From positions 1,093,519 to 1,157,518 of the forward strand of contig JAHBVO010000002.1 of assembly GCA_019637435.1 (NCBI GenBank): a stretch of DNA of 64,000 bases, read 5' to 3'. Origin of the DNA: Candidatus Obscuribacterales bacterium (lineage in GTDB: Bacteria > Cyanobacteriota > Vampirovibrionia > Obscuribacterales > Obscuribacteraceae). The notes under the pieces were generated by a model. That model was not told the origin of the DNA and made no database searches. It worked only from the letters and a program-made list of their open reading frames with translations. A program made the translations under genes and the position numbers. Of this stretch, positions 51,317 through 61,052 are shown one piece after another. How positions within the stretch are numbered: the stretch's first letter is position 1; each line of letters begins with the position of its first letter.

Positions 51317-53701
51317 TTATCTTGTTCGCAGATTTTGCACCGAGGATGGTGCGTCCAGTCTTCGACCTCCGACAGTTAGATGTTTAGCTTTATTCCATGT
51401 TGTTTGCGCTAAGAAGGCTAAGCCGAATACTACAAAAGTCACCTGGCTGAATAGCGGCCACCATGCTGCCAAAAACAGCCAGGTTATCCCTGCAGCTGCT
51501 AGCTGCATAGCTCCTCGTTTTTTTAAGCAACTGCGCATTCCTGCCACTATCAATAGTCCCAGACCGCCCGCAAAGGTCAGCCCGAGACAACCCAGGAGAA
51601 GCGCTGTTGCCAATGCGGTGTTTTCGCGTAAGGCGCTGCTGTGCTGCAGCCAATTTGCTACAGGTCCTGCAAGTTTTACCAGGCGGTCAGAAGGTGTTTC
51701 CGAGTTGGCTGCCTCTGGCTTCACTGGTTGTGCCTCCAGTCTTCCTGGCGTCGGTGCTTTCATCCGAAGCGTTCCGGTTGCAGCGCGTTGGCTTTCCTCT
51801 TCGTGAGAGGTCGAGTAATTGAAGTTGATATCGCTTTCGGTGCTTGTGGTTGCTTTATTCGCTTCCCTCATCGGCGAAGGCGCAGGCATTGATGCAGCGG
51901 ACAGTACTCTCCGTTCGTGCTCTGCTTTGCGTGCAGGAGCAGGAGCAGGAGCAGGAGCAGGTGCAGGTGCTGGTGCGGGTGTAACTGCACCTGCGCGTTT
52001 TACAACGTTGCTCTGACCCGGTTGCTTAGCTTCGGCATGTGCCTGAGAGCGAGGCTTCGTCTGTACAGAGTCAGTTGCCCATAGTTTCGAAGTTTCCTTG
52101 ATCGCAGATAGATCATCCGTAGCCCGATATGAACTCGATTTCGAAGTGTCAGGAGAGGGCGCGGATTGAGGTGCCGCAGAGGGGCGAGGTGTCTTATCGT
52201 AAGCGAATGGCGAACCACCTGCACCGCCTGCACCACCCTGGGCTTCTCCTTCGATCATTTGTTGTGGTTTCATCCGTCTGCTGTAAGACATTGAACGATA
52301 CAAATTCCGATCCAAGCCGTTGTATTCGTAATCACTGTTCTTTTCTAAAACAACGGCGCCTGAAACCGGTGAGACTACTCGATAAACGGTTGCCAGCTCC
52401 ACGGCCTGATACCGGTCACCGTCTTGAATCAAGCGATCGATCTCTTCTTTCGCCCAAAGGTACGACAGGCGAAATGCGGCATCGTCATCGTTCAGGACAG
52501 GGCAATCCGGTTTCACTTCTTCCTTGCTGAGTATCAGCTTGTTCAGACCCTGAATGTCCGGTTTTAGTTCACCAATGATGAAGCTCGGAGGAAACGAATG
52601 CGTCGCTCTTGTGGCGAAGCGTGTCAGCTGCGAATTTCTTGCCATCGTCACTTGCAGAGTGCTCAAGTCTTCTTTCGTCAGGTTTCCTTTCAGTAAATAG
52701 CCGGCTTTGTGCGGCGTCGCTGTCAGGTGCGTGTTGTTCCCCGAAATAGGCGTGTTCGATGTTATGTGGATGTTCTGGACGCATGAGGTATCCAGATTAG
52801 CTTCGCTGATTTGCGGAAACTTCATCTGTGTTGAGCCGTCAGCTGTCGCGGTCATCGGAACCGTCATGCCGATTCGAATTTTCATTTCCTTATTGGGCAT
52901 CACAGGTGATGCCTTCAGATTTATATGTGTTGAATCTATCTGTTTTATAAGTAAGGGATCGCGATGCAGGGTTACGATCCAGTCGTAAGCCTGTTCTACT
53001 GTCTCTGTCGAGTTGAACGCAGCTTCTTGAGCCTTGCCGTTTATCCACAGAGTGGCGCGGGAGACGACGGCGCCGTCAGGCAATGAAATTTTCATCTGCG
53101 CTTCTTGCTGGGAGTGCGTGGTGTTTTTCAGTGTAAAGGTCCAGTAGTAGGACGCGGTCAGGGTCTGGGGATCTGCGACGCCTGTAATTACTGAACGTGA
53201 TGTACTCAAACCGGGAATTTTTGATAGCGGTTTGCTTTCAGATGGTGGCACAGGTGGTGGTACTGAGTCAGATATGAAACCGGAGGGCACCGGTCCCGTA
53301 CCGGGCAGGGGGTCTGGATTTGAAGGCGGCGGTGTACTTGTCAGAGGACTATGAGCGGGGGATATGGTAGATGCGGCCAAAACAGCCGGCACTGTTGCAC
53401 CGGCTGTTCCAGTCGCCGCAACGGCGTCAACCCTTCGAGTCGACGCGGAGCTGCCTTCTGTTGCGGAAGGCTGCAATCTGCCATCAATATAATGGGTGAG
53501 CAGGATGCTGCTCGCCAGCAAGCCGCTGAAGGCAACGCCCGCAAGAAAAGCTCGCCTCTGTGAAGGTGTTTCAATTAAACCATTCTCTGATGTAGGTCTC
53601 GTTTTTCCATGGTCGCTTGAGCCGGGACAATCGTTGTCCAGCATGAATTCAAGCCGCTCGCGAGTAGTCAGGGAGTTTTTGTCATCCGGCGCCATACGCA
53701 T
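51317..53701 (-). CDS. VIT-domain membrane protein with Ala/Pro repeat
   Basis: One membrane helix near the start (FLAGVAFSGLLASSILLTHYI) is followed by a Pro/Ser-rich linker. A VIT-like domain spans about 165-350 (YYWTFTLKNTTHSQQEAQMKISLPDGAVVSRATLWINGKAQ, then QAYDWIVTLHRDPLLIKQID). A long low-complexity part includes an Ala-Pro repeat, and two C-terminal helices follow (LLLGCLGLTFAGGLGLLIVAG and WLFLAAWWPLFSQVTFVVFG). VIT domains commonly pair with von Willebrand A domains in secreted adhesion or scaffold proteins; no such domain is seen here. I chose ATG 53701 with GGAG upstream over the TTG at 53713. It converges on the LRR kinase gene. Confidence 0.75.
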   Translation of the reverse strand: MRMAPDDKNSLTTRERLEFMLDNDCPGSSDHGKTRPTSENGLIETPSQRRAFLAGVAFSGLLASSILLTHYIDGRLQPSATEGSSASTRRVDAVAATGTAGATVPAVLAASTISPAHSPLTSTPPPSNPDPLPGTGPVPSGFISDSVPPPVPPSESKPLSKIPGLSTSRSVITGVADPQTLTASYYWTFTLKNTTHSQQEAQMKISLPDGAVVSRATLWINGKAQEAAFNSTETVEQAYDWIVTLHRDPLLIKQIDSTHINLKASPVMPNKEMKIRIGMTVPMTATADGSTQMKFPQISEANLDTSCVQNIHITSNTPISGNNTHLTATPHKAGYLLKGNLTKEDLSTLQVTMARNSQLTRFATRATHSFPPSFIIGELKPDIQGLNKLILSKEEVKPDCPVLNDDDAAFRLSYLWAKEEIDRLIQDGDRYQAVELATVYRVVSPVSGAVVLEKNSDYEYNGLDRNLYRSMSYSRRMKPQQMIEGEAQGGAGGAGGSPFAYDKTPRPSAAPQSAPSPDTSKSSSYRATDDLSAIKETSKLWATDSVQTKPRSQAHAEAKQPGQSNVVKRAGAVTPAPAPAPAPAPAPAPARKAEHERRVLSAASMPAPSPMREANKATTSTESDINFNYSTSHEEESQRAATGTLRMKAPTPGRLEAQPVKPEAANSETPSDRLVKLAGPVANWLQHSSALRENTALATALLLGCLGLTFAGGLGLLIVAGMRSCLKKRGAMQLAAAGITWLFLAAWWPLFSQVTFVVFGLAFLAQTTWNKAKHLTVGGRRLDAPSSVQNLRTR
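51933..51981 (-). repeat. Ala-Pro coding microsatellite
   Basis: Six-base units GCAGGA/GCAGGT repeat on the plus strand, coding for about eight Ala-Pro pairs on the minus strand inside the VIT protein. In-frame slippage would change only linker length. Confidence 0.8.
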
Positions 53702-53871
53702 TCGCTCCGTCAAATTTGGATAGGAATAGGCTCAGCATAGCTCCTCACCGACGCGCAGAGCGACGAGCGCTGCCCCAGAAAACGCATAGGGATTACCCTA
53801 TGTGTTCCTGGCGGCAATCGTGACAGCCGTCAGTGCTATTCTTTAAACGATGGGTATAACAAAGGACACGC

Positions 53872-54366
53872 ATGGCAATTCCTCAGCAAATTACGCCTAC
53901 TCGGTTGAATGACTATTTAGAGGTGATAACTCAAGCTGTTTTTCAGGCTGGTGTTAGTTGGGCGCAGATTGATGACAGGTGGGAGTACTACAAAAAGGCT
54001 TTTAAGGATTTCGACGTCGAAACAATTTCGAGTTTCGAAGAAGCTGATATCGAGAGGCTAATGACTGAGCCTAATGTAATGCACAGTAAAAAGAAGATCG
54101 TTGCGACGATCAAAAACGCAAGGTCTATTCTTGCATTGGACAAAGCTCACGGTGGTTTTCAGAATTATTTGCGGTCGAAAAAAACTTATGAAGAGCTGGT
54201 CGCGGATATCAGAAAGCGGTTTAGTTTCCTCGGCGAAATGAGTGTCTATTATTTCCTCTTCCGTGTTGGTGAGCCTGTACCTGAATTTGAAGGTTGGATC
54301 AAGACGATAGAGGGCGACCATCCCCGGATGCGAGAGATGGTTGAGGCTCATAAAGCGAAGACTTGA
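53872..54366 (+). CDS. DNA-3-methyladenine glycosylase I-like protein
   Basis: The N-terminal part has the family pattern QAVFQAGVSWAQIDDRWEYYKKAF (compare glycosylase I proteins with AVFQTGMSW), followed by the helix-hairpin-helix-like stretch FDVETISSFEEADIERLM and HSKKKIVATIKNARSILAL. The C-terminal half includes GGFQNYLRSKKTYEELVADIRKRF and MSVYYFLFRVGEPVPEF. Such enzymes remove alkylated adenine from DNA, the first step of base-excision repair. At 164 residues it is a shortened member lacking the zinc-binding cysteine/histidine set of classic Tag, so it is Tag-like and substrate range is uncertain. Confidence 0.72.
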   Translation: MAIPQQITPTRLNDYLEVITQAVFQAGVSWAQIDDRWEYYKKAFKDFDVETISSFEEADIERLMTEPNVMHSKKKIVATIKNARSILALDKAHGGFQNYLRSKKTYEELVADIRKRFSFLGEMSVYYFLFRVGEPVPEFEGWIKTIEGDHPRMREMVEAHKAKT

Positions 54367-54558
54367 TATTTCGCGATTGTGCAGATTTTGTGCATTTGAG
54401 TTTCACCATTAGCTCTCAAAGCCGGCTTATAGTCTAGGTGTGAAGGGCTCGCGCACACTTTCACACTCTTACTAGCTAACGAATTTGAAACAGGATCGGT
54501 GAAAAGCAAGTAATTGCTCTTGCGTCGTTTCAACTCGCCCTCACTCGAGGTTATTATA

Positions 54559-55269
54559 ATGAGAGACATTTTTCGCTTCGCTCCGGGAGCTGCCATCGTT
54601 CTGAGCATGATGGTATCACTGCTGGTTCAACCGGCAGACGCACAAGGTTTTAAATCCTCCTATGGAAAACGGGTTGCACAGTCGATCTCGAACACTGCAA
54701 TGGGCGGAAACCGCTCGCGCTTTACTAATCAACAGCGTGTCGCTCTTCGTCCCACCGGTGCCACCACGCTCGGTTACGTGCCTCAAGTGAGCGGTATGCG
54801 AAATGGACTGCCGCCAACTCGGATAGACAGCTTTGTCCTCAATGCAGGTGCTGACGCCGAGCTGATTTACGGAGATGAGTCGAGTGGCGGACAACTGCCA
54901 CCATATATGTTTTTTACAGAAGCTCATCGGATCAATAATGGCATTCGTGGAGAACGCAATATTGGATTGACGACAGGGCACGGTTCGGTCATGCCTGATG
55001 CGTGGGGGCGTGACGAGTTTCTCGGAATGCCTGAGCAGAGTCAATCCGGGGAAGTCGGTTCATATTACGATCGTCTACCGATCAGAAACCTCTGGGTCAA
55101 GAACGTGCAACAGGAGCAATTTCCTGAAGGCTATGCCGACATCAATCGCAAAGTTTGGCTGGATGAAGATCGCATGCGAACAAAGGGGCATTGGGTAGAC
55201 GAACATCCGGACGGCTTTCCGATGGGCTATCACACCGAAATGCATCCAGAATCCACATCCGGTTTTTAA
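54559..55269 (+). CDS. Secreted protein of unknown function
   Basis: I do not recognise this protein. A signal peptide (GAAIVLSMMVSLLVQPADAQG) precedes about 210 mostly polar residues without repeats. Features include RIDSFVLNAGADAELIYGDES, PPYMFFTEAHRINNGIRG, and a His-containing C-terminal stretch GHWVDEHPDGFPMGYHTEMHPE that might bind metal. ATG 54559 has GAGG nine bases upstream and opens the signal peptide; an earlier ATG at 54514 adds a non-secretory leader. It converges with the next gene, whose stop is adjacent. Confidence 0.65.
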   Translation: MRDIFRFAPGAAIVLSMMVSLLVQPADAQGFKSSYGKRVAQSISNTAMGGNRSRFTNQQRVALRPTGATTLGYVPQVSGMRNGLPPTRIDSFVLNAGADAELIYGDESSGGQLPPYMFFTEAHRINNGIRGERNIGLTTGHGSVMPDAWGRDEFLGMPEQSQSGEVGSYYDRLPIRNLWVKNVQQEQFPEGYADINRKVWLDEDRMRTKGHWVDEHPDGFPMGYHTEMHPESTSGF

Positions 55270-55270
55270 C

Positions 55271-55654
55271 TCAAATGTGGACGATGAAGTGCAAACAGAA
55301 TCGAACCACGATCAAGAGCATAATGAATGCGCACACGTAGTAGCGTGTTTTGTAATCTTGCAGGTTGCGAAGATCATTTTGTTGCCGCAGCCATAACCTG
55401 TGATCGACGTTGACGCGATCGTGAGATGGGTCGAACATTGGATGCATGCGAGCACGCTCCAACTCTTCTGTCAGGCGAAGATTGTCGCAACGCAAAGACA
55501 TTAGTTCTTCGGCGCTCGACTCATCCTGCTCGTCGTGGAACTGTTCAACTAAGCGAGGCGTTATGCACGCTATGTTGGAGGCAAGGTGTTTAGGTAAGAG
55601 CATAGGGGGCGGGTAGTGAGTAATCAACTTAACTGGAATACCAGCGTCACTCAT
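55271..55654 (-). CDS. Small protein with coiled coil and C-terminal membrane helix
   Basis: I do not recognise a named family. A central coiled-coil-like segment (SSAEELMSLRCDNLRLTEELERARM) leads to a basic stretch and a C-terminal transmembrane helix (YVCAFIMLLIVVRFCLHFIV), giving a tail-anchored topology with most of the protein in the cytoplasm. ATG 55654 has GAGG eleven bases upstream; a longer reading begins at 55693. The stop is adjacent to that of the convergent secreted-protein gene. Confidence 0.55.
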   Translation of the reverse strand: MSDAGIPVKLITHYPPPMLLPKHLASNIACITPRLVEQFHDEQDESSAEELMSLRCDNLRLTEELERARMHPMFDPSHDRVNVDHRLWLRQQNDLRNLQDYKTRYYVCAFIMLLIVVRFCLHFIVHI

Positions 55655-55882
55655 GATGTTCAAAACCTCGATTGTGTAACCGAAACTGACCACACGCCAC
55701 TATTGTCGGGTGTCATGGTTAAGACCGGTTTAAGAAAACCGAGAATTTACTAATCAAAGCCCTTGCAAAACTATCGCATTACCGCACATCTGTATATGGA
55801 TAAAAGGTAGATCCGGCAAGTCTTTATTTTTTGTCCAAGATCGGCAAGAATAGCCAACTGTAAGAGTATTGGATGTATTCGC

Positions 55883-58261
55883 ATGAAAGTTGTTCTTGCC
55901 GAAAAACCTTCTGTTGCAAAAGACATTGCCGCCGTTGTCGGCGCGAACAGCCGCAAAGATGGCTATTACGAAGGCAATGATTACGTCGTCACATACGCCT
56001 TTGGCCATCTGGTATCACTTGCGGAACCGGAGGAAATGAACCCGGCTTGGGGCGGACCGTGGCGAATAGCGCAATTGCCTATGATTCCAGAACAGTGGAA
56101 ATATAAGATCGTCGATAAGACGATCAAGCAGTTCAATGTAATCAAGAAATTTTTCGTCGATTCCAAAACCAGCTCGATCATCTGCGCGACAGACGCGGGG
56201 AGAGAGGGCGAGCACATCTTTCGTTTGATTTACAAGTTGAGCGGTAGTGCCAAGCCGGTAGAACGACTCTGGATCAGTTCTCTAACTGCCGATGCCATTC
56301 GCGACGGGTTGAAAAAACTGAAATCGTCCGACGAGTTCGATAATCTTGCACATGCCGCATCAGCACGGGCGCAAGCCGATTGGGTCGTGGGCCTGAATTT
56401 TACGCGGGCATATACCTCGATAAACAAACAGCTTTGCACCATAGGTCGGGTACAAACGCCAACATTGGCACTGATCGTCGATCGCCAAATCGCAATCGAC
56501 AATTTTAAAACGAACGAATTTTTTGAAATTGTCGCGACATTCGAACCTGGTTTTATGGCTCGATACATCACGCCAGGCAAGGAACCTCAGACTCGATTGA
56601 AGACCGAGGCTGAAGCCAAAGCGATCTTTGATGCGATAAAACCGCAACCGGCCGGAGCGGTTTTATCAGTTGAAACCGTTGAGAAGAAGACGAAACCGCC
56701 AGCGCTCTATGATTTGCTGACGCTGCAACGTGATGCGAACAAACGTTTCGGATACACTGCGCAAGAGACTCTTGATATAGCGCAAAATCTGTACGAAGAG
56801 CACAAGTTGATTTCTTATCCGAGAACTGAATCTCGCCACATCTCCACTGACATGGTCCAGGAGTTGCCTCGAGTTTTGTCTGCGGTTTTGAAGCAATCCG
56901 TCACTAGCCAGGCTGCCCGAGATGCCTTTGCTGAAGAAGGAATCGTCCCTGGAAAAATTACTGCTTCTCTCATTCGTCCGCGTTTGAGCAAAGCGTATGT
57001 CGATGATGCGAAGTTGACCGATCACCATGCGATAATCCCGACATACGGCGATGTTCCTGCTAATTTGCAAGAGCGGCAGCGCAACATCTATCAGCTTGTC
57101 GCCACTCGGTTCTTGAGTATCTTTTTGCCGCCTGAAGTTCGCGATGAAACCACTGCAATAATTTCGATTGGCGAACACAACTTTCGTGCGCGCGGTTTTA
57201 TCATCAAAGATATGGGTTGGACGAAAGTTGATCCAAGAGCACTGGAAAAGGAAAAAGCGAAGAGTAAACCTAAGAAGGGTAAAGATGCGGACGCCGAGGG
57301 TGATGGCGAGAAGAAAGACAAGGACGATTCCGAGGATTGGCAACAGTTGCCGGCGCTCGATAAAGGACAAATAGTTCCGAAGCGCAAAGAGGAGCTGAAA
57401 AAGGGTAAGACCAGTCCTCCGAAACCATACGACGACGGCACGTTGTTGCGCGCCATGAAGAACGCAGGTCAGGAGCTCGATGACGAAGACCTTGCAGTTT
57501 ACATGAAACAGAAGGGGTTGGGAACGCCTGCGACTCGCGCGGCAATTATTGAACGGCTCTTGCGCACTGGTTATGTTGAGCGAAAGAAAAAATATCTGGT
57601 GCCGACGGAGAAGGGCCGAGCGCTAATTGCGCATGTCCACAACGATTTGAAGGACATTGCCTTGACTGCCTCCTGGGAGCAGCGACTTGCCGATATGCAG
57701 GATGGAAAGTTGAATCTCGATCAATTCGAGGGCGATATCGCTGAATTTGTTCGCCGAATTTTGCCGGCTGTAACGTCGAGCACCGCGAAACTACCGGCGA
57801 TGCCATACGTGCCTGACAAGAATGGGAAGAAACCGGAAAGTAATTCGAACTTTCCGAGTTTCGGAAGCTGTCCGCAATGCAAGGGTGGAGACGTTCGTCA
57901 AACGCCTAAGGGTGCGGGCTGCAGTCGGTGGCGAGAAGGATGCACTTTCAGTATCTGGCGCGAGTGTTATGGAAAAACCTTGACTGATGCTCAGATGAAA
58001 GAACTGGTGAAGCACAAGTCGACGAAAACGATTAAGGGATTCAAAAAGAAGGACGGCTCCGGGACATACGATGCTCGTCTTGTCATAAACGACGAATGGA
58101 AAGTGCGGTTGTCGTTTGACAATTTGAACGAGGATGACGACAAAAGTTCCTCCAAAGTCGCGTCCGAGACCAAGGAGCCCAGAAAGGCAAAAGAAGCTAA
58201 ACCAGCTAAAGAGGATAAACCGAAAGCGGCGAAAGCCAAGGTGAGTAAACCAAAAGAATAG
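55883..58261 (+). CDS. topB: DNA topoisomerase III (type IA)
   Basis: The TOPRIM domain begins MKVVLAEKPSVAKDIAAVVGA and includes the acidic CATDAGREGEHIF. The catalytic Tyr312 is in ISYPRTESRHIS. ARAQADWVVGLNFTRAYT and GRVQTPTLALIVD mark the type IA core. It relaxes or decatenates DNA through single-strand passage. Unusual are a Lys/Asp/Glu-rich insertion near residues 455-495 and a Lys-rich C-terminal tail after a two-CxxC-type zinc ribbon (CPQCKGGDVRQTPKGAGCSRW, then the later CTFSIWREC). At 792 residues it is longer than E. coli TopB, mainly from those parts. It converges with the uvrA-like gene. Confidence 0.93.
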   Translation: MKVVLAEKPSVAKDIAAVVGANSRKDGYYEGNDYVVTYAFGHLVSLAEPEEMNPAWGGPWRIAQLPMIPEQWKYKIVDKTIKQFNVIKKFFVDSKTSSIICATDAGREGEHIFRLIYKLSGSAKPVERLWISSLTADAIRDGLKKLKSSDEFDNLAHAASARAQADWVVGLNFTRAYTSINKQLCTIGRVQTPTLALIVDRQIAIDNFKTNEFFEIVATFEPGFMARYITPGKEPQTRLKTEAEAKAIFDAIKPQPAGAVLSVETVEKKTKPPALYDLLTLQRDANKRFGYTAQETLDIAQNLYEEHKLISYPRTESRHISTDMVQELPRVLSAVLKQSVTSQAARDAFAEEGIVPGKITASLIRPRLSKAYVDDAKLTDHHAIIPTYGDVPANLQERQRNIYQLVATRFLSIFLPPEVRDETTAIISIGEHNFRARGFIIKDMGWTKVDPRALEKEKAKSKPKKGKDADAEGDGEKKDKDDSEDWQQLPALDKGQIVPKRKEELKKGKTSPPKPYDDGTLLRAMKNAGQELDDEDLAVYMKQKGLGTPATRAAIIERLLRTGYVERKKKYLVPTEKGRALIAHVHNDLKDIALTASWEQRLADMQDGKLNLDQFEGDIAEFVRRILPAVTSSTAKLPAMPYVPDKNGKKPESNSNFPSFGSCPQCKGGDVRQTPKGAGCSRWREGCTFSIWRECYGKTLTDAQMKELVKHKSTKTIKGFKKKDGSGTYDARLVINDEWKVRLSFDNLNEDDDKSSSKVASETKEPRKAKEAKPAKEDKPKAAKAKVSKPKE

Positions 58262-58301
58262 TTCCTGACTGACGAAACGTGGGCTATATGCCCTTGCTAA
58301 T

Positions 58302-60887
58302 TTAATTCCCCAGTCGGCGTTTCAAATATGGTGCGGTGCGACTGTCCCGAGTTTTTGCCACGGTCTCCGGCGTTCCACTGGCTACGACCTTTCCGCCATC
58401 GTTTCCTGCACCCGGACCAAGATCAATGATCCAGTCGGCGTTGCAGACGACGTCCATGTCATGTTCGACAACTATCACTGAATTGCCGCTGTCGACGAGA
58501 GCATGGAGTTGTTTCATAAGACGTTGAGTATCGGCCGGGTGCAAACCGGTCGTCGGTTCGTCCAACAGATAGAGAGTGTTGCCGGATTGGACTCTCTGAA
58601 GTTCCGTTGCGAGCTTGATGCGCTGCGCTTCTCCGCCGGACAATTCCGTTGCCGGTTGACCGAGGTGAAGATAACCGAGGCCAACATCGCGTAGTGTGTT
58701 TAGCGCCCTTGCCACCGCCGGCAGTTCTGTGAAGAACTCACTTGCGGAGTCAACCGTCATGTCCAGAACCTCGGCGATGTTTACTCCACGATATTTAACC
58801 GAGAGAGTTTCCTCGTTGTATCTGGTTCCCCCGCAAGCCGAGCAGGGAGTGTAAACGCTTGGCAGAAACAGCAGTTCTACAGAAACGAAACCCTCGCCTT
58901 CGCAGGTAGTACAGCGACCTCCGGTGACGTTGAATGAAAACCGTCCAGCATTGAACTTCTTTGTTTTGGCATCGCTTGTGGTGGCAAATGCTTTTCTTAT
59001 GTGATCGAACAATCCTGTGTATGTTGCGAGATTTGATCTCGGAGTTCTACCAATAGGTTTCTGGTCGACGCAGACAAGGCGGCGGATGTTTTCCAGTCCT
59101 TCGATGGCATGAACCTGCTTTCGCATGTCGACAATTTCGACATCTTCATCCGTCTCATCCTCGTCTGATTCATCGTCACTTTCATCAACCGTTGATTTTG
59201 CCCCCAAGCCATTAGTCACCACATCTGCCAGAACTTGACTGACCAGTGTGGATTTCCCGGAGCCGGAAACGCCCGTCACAACGGTTAGTACGCCAAGCGG
59301 AAAGTCAACATCAAGATCTTTCAAATTGTGTCGATTGATGCCTCGCAGCTTAAGTGAGACGTCTGCTTTGCGCGGGGACCGCTTCCCATCCTCGTTCGAG
59401 GAGAAGAGAAATTTTCTCGTGGACGAGGCTTCTACTTTAGACAAACCGTCGACTGGTCCGCTGTAAAGCAGGTATCCACCACCATCGCCCGCTTCCGGTC
59501 CGATATCGACGACCCAATCCGCTTGACGAACTATGTCCATCTCGTGTTCGACCACGAACAATGAGTTACCAGCTTCCTTCAATTGCAGAAGCATTTTGAA
59601 GAGCGCATCTGCGTCGGCAGGATGCAGACCGGCCGAGGGTTCATCGAGTACGTAAACGACACCGAACAAACCGGAACGCAATTGAGTAGTCAGTCTCAAG
59701 CGCTGCAACTCACCGGCTGACAGCGTCGGAGTTGCGCGATCCATTGCCAAATAATCCAATCCCAATTCCGTGAGCAAACCGATTCTGTCTATTAAATCTC
59801 GAGCGATTGTCATGGCAACTTCTTTTGTGTCACCAGGATTCGGTGAAGTTTTGCTCTTCGCGGATTTCTGTTTCTCAGTCTTTGGTGAATTGGATTCTAG
59901 TTCGTTCAAATGGTTTTGTAGAATGCGAGACACCTCCGCAAGTGGCATCTGGGACAGTTGCGATATGTCGTAACCGGCGAATTTTACCGCGAGCGATTCC
60001 GGCTTCAAGCGTCTTCCATCGCAAACTGCGCATAATGACTTGTCCATGAATTGTGCCACGCGCTTACGTAAAGTTGCACTATTTGTGGTGCTAAAAGTGT
60101 GGCGAACGTAGCTGGCAGCGCTCATGTATGTCCCTTTGTAGGGACGCTGAATTCGATGGGCTTCGCGTTCCGCGTGGACGGTGACCACCGGTTTTTCCTC
60201 CGTGAATAAAATCCATTGCCGATCTTTCTTCGGGAGGTCTTTCCATGGTTTGTCGACATCGTATCCAAGGACCGAGAGAATGTCGCGATAGTTTTTTCCT
60301 TGCCATGCGCCAGGCCATGCAGCAATAGCTCGCTCTCGTATAGTCAGATTCGGGTCCGGAACGAGCGATTCTTCTGAAACCGTGTGCAGAATTCCAATAC
60401 CGTGACATGCGCTGCAGGCGCCCGTCAAAGTGTTAGGTGAGAAAGCATCAGAGTCCAGTCGTTCTTTCGCGTCGTCCGGATAGTCTCCGGCTCGGGAGAA
60501 GAGCATTCGCAGCGAGTTCGACAATGTCGTCAACGTTCCCACGGACGAGCGAGCGGTCGGCTCTGCTCGACGCTGTTTCAACGCCACCGCCGGTGGTAGC
60601 CCCTGAATTTCGTGTACGTGAGGTGCCGGCAGTTGAGCAATCAGTCTACGTGCGTATGGAGCTATCGAGTCGAAATAGCGACGCTGGGCTTCAGCATAGA
60701 TGGTGCCGAACGCGAGCGACGATTTGCCGGAGCCAGACACGCCTGTGAACACTACAAAAGAGTTTCTCGGCATGTCGACGTCTATGCCGCGCAAGTTATT
60801 TTGCTGTGCTCCGCGCACCCTGACAAATCCGTCGGTCGCTTCGTTTTTTCCTGTACTAAGTGTCGAGTTCTTTTCGGAGATTGACAT
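58302..60887 (-). CDS. UvrA2-type ABC ATPase
   Basis: Two ABC ATPase halves are present, with Walker A motifs [13 protein letters not shown] and [10 protein letters not shown] and signature regions [11 protein letters not shown] and [11 protein letters not shown]. Zinc-binding CxxC units include [14 protein letters not shown] and the pair [17 protein letters not shown]. Compared with canonical UvrA (about 940 residues) the protein (861) runs directly from [21 protein letters not shown] to the first CxxC, so the UvrB-binding domain is missing, the mark of UvrA2-type proteins. These act in alternative DNA-damage tolerance or resistance to DNA-binding antibiotics. An acidic insertion ([15 protein letters not shown]) precedes the second half. 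It converges with topB. Confidence 0.9.
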   Translation of the reverse strand: MSISEKNSTLSTGKNEATDGFVRVRGAQQNNLRGIDVDMPRNSFVVFTGVSGSGKSSLAFGTIYAEAQRRYFDSIAPYARRLIAQLPAPHVHEIQGLPPAVALKQRRAEPTARSSVGTLTTLSNSLRMLFSRAGDYPDDAKERLDSDAFSPNTLTGACSACHGIGILHTVSEESLVPDPNLTIRERAIAAWPGAWQGKNYRDILSVLGYDVDKPWKDLPKKDRQWILFTEEKPVVTVHAEREAHRIQRPYKGTYMSAASYVRHTFSTTNSATLRKRVAQFMDKSLCAVCDGRRLKPESLAVKFAGYDISQLSQMPLAEVSRILQNHLNELESNSPKTEKQKSAKSKTSPNPGDTKEVAMTIARDLIDRIGLLTELGLDYLAMDRATPTLSAGELQRLRLTTQLRSGLFGVVYVLDEPSAGLHPADADALFKMLLQLKEAGNSLFVVEHEMDIVRQADWVVDIGPEAGDGGGYLLYSGPVDGLSKVEASSTRKFLFSSNEDGKRSPRKADVSLKLRGINRHNLKDLDVDFPLGVLTVVTGVSGSGKSTLVSQVLADVVTNGLGAKSTVDESDDESDEDETDEDVEIVDMRKQVHAIEGLENIRRLVCVDQKPIGRTPRSNLATYTGLFDHIRKAFATTSDAKTKKFNAGRFSFNVTGGRCTTCEGEGFVSVELLFLPSVYTPCSACGGTRYNEETLSVKYRGVNIAEVLDMTVDSASEFFTELPAVARALNTLRDVGLGYLHLGQPATELSGGEAQRIKLATELQRVQSGNTLYLLDEPTTGLHPADTQRLMKQLHALVDSGNSVIVVEHDMDVVCNADWIIDLGPGAGNDGGKVVASGTPETVAKTRDSRTAPYLKRRLGN

Positions 60888-60996
60888 GATTCCCTGGGTT
60901 CGATATCCGTCCTGAAGTCGTTGGTTCGACTCGAATTGCCACTCACGGCTGTTTTAAACAATATTAAAACATACTGGCAACGCCCGTCTGGCGAAC

Positions 60997-61030
60997 GGAA
61001 ACCCGCACCACCTCAGCAGTACGGGTTTCC
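60997..61030 (-). terminator. Nine-bp hairpin after the slipin gene
   Basis: GGAAACCCG and CGGGTTTCC pair perfectly around a 16-base loop, 22 bases beyond the slipin stop codon. The T-rich side of the stem faces downstream, but no T-run follows, so termination is likely but not canonical. Confidence 0.45.
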
Positions 61031-61052
61031 ACATGCAATAGTCGTTCAATCA

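Noticed and set aside
60920..60950. GGTTCGACTCGAATT resembling a tRNA T-arm
   Set aside because: The flanking bases do not pair into a T-stem and no acceptor or anticodon stem can be built around it.
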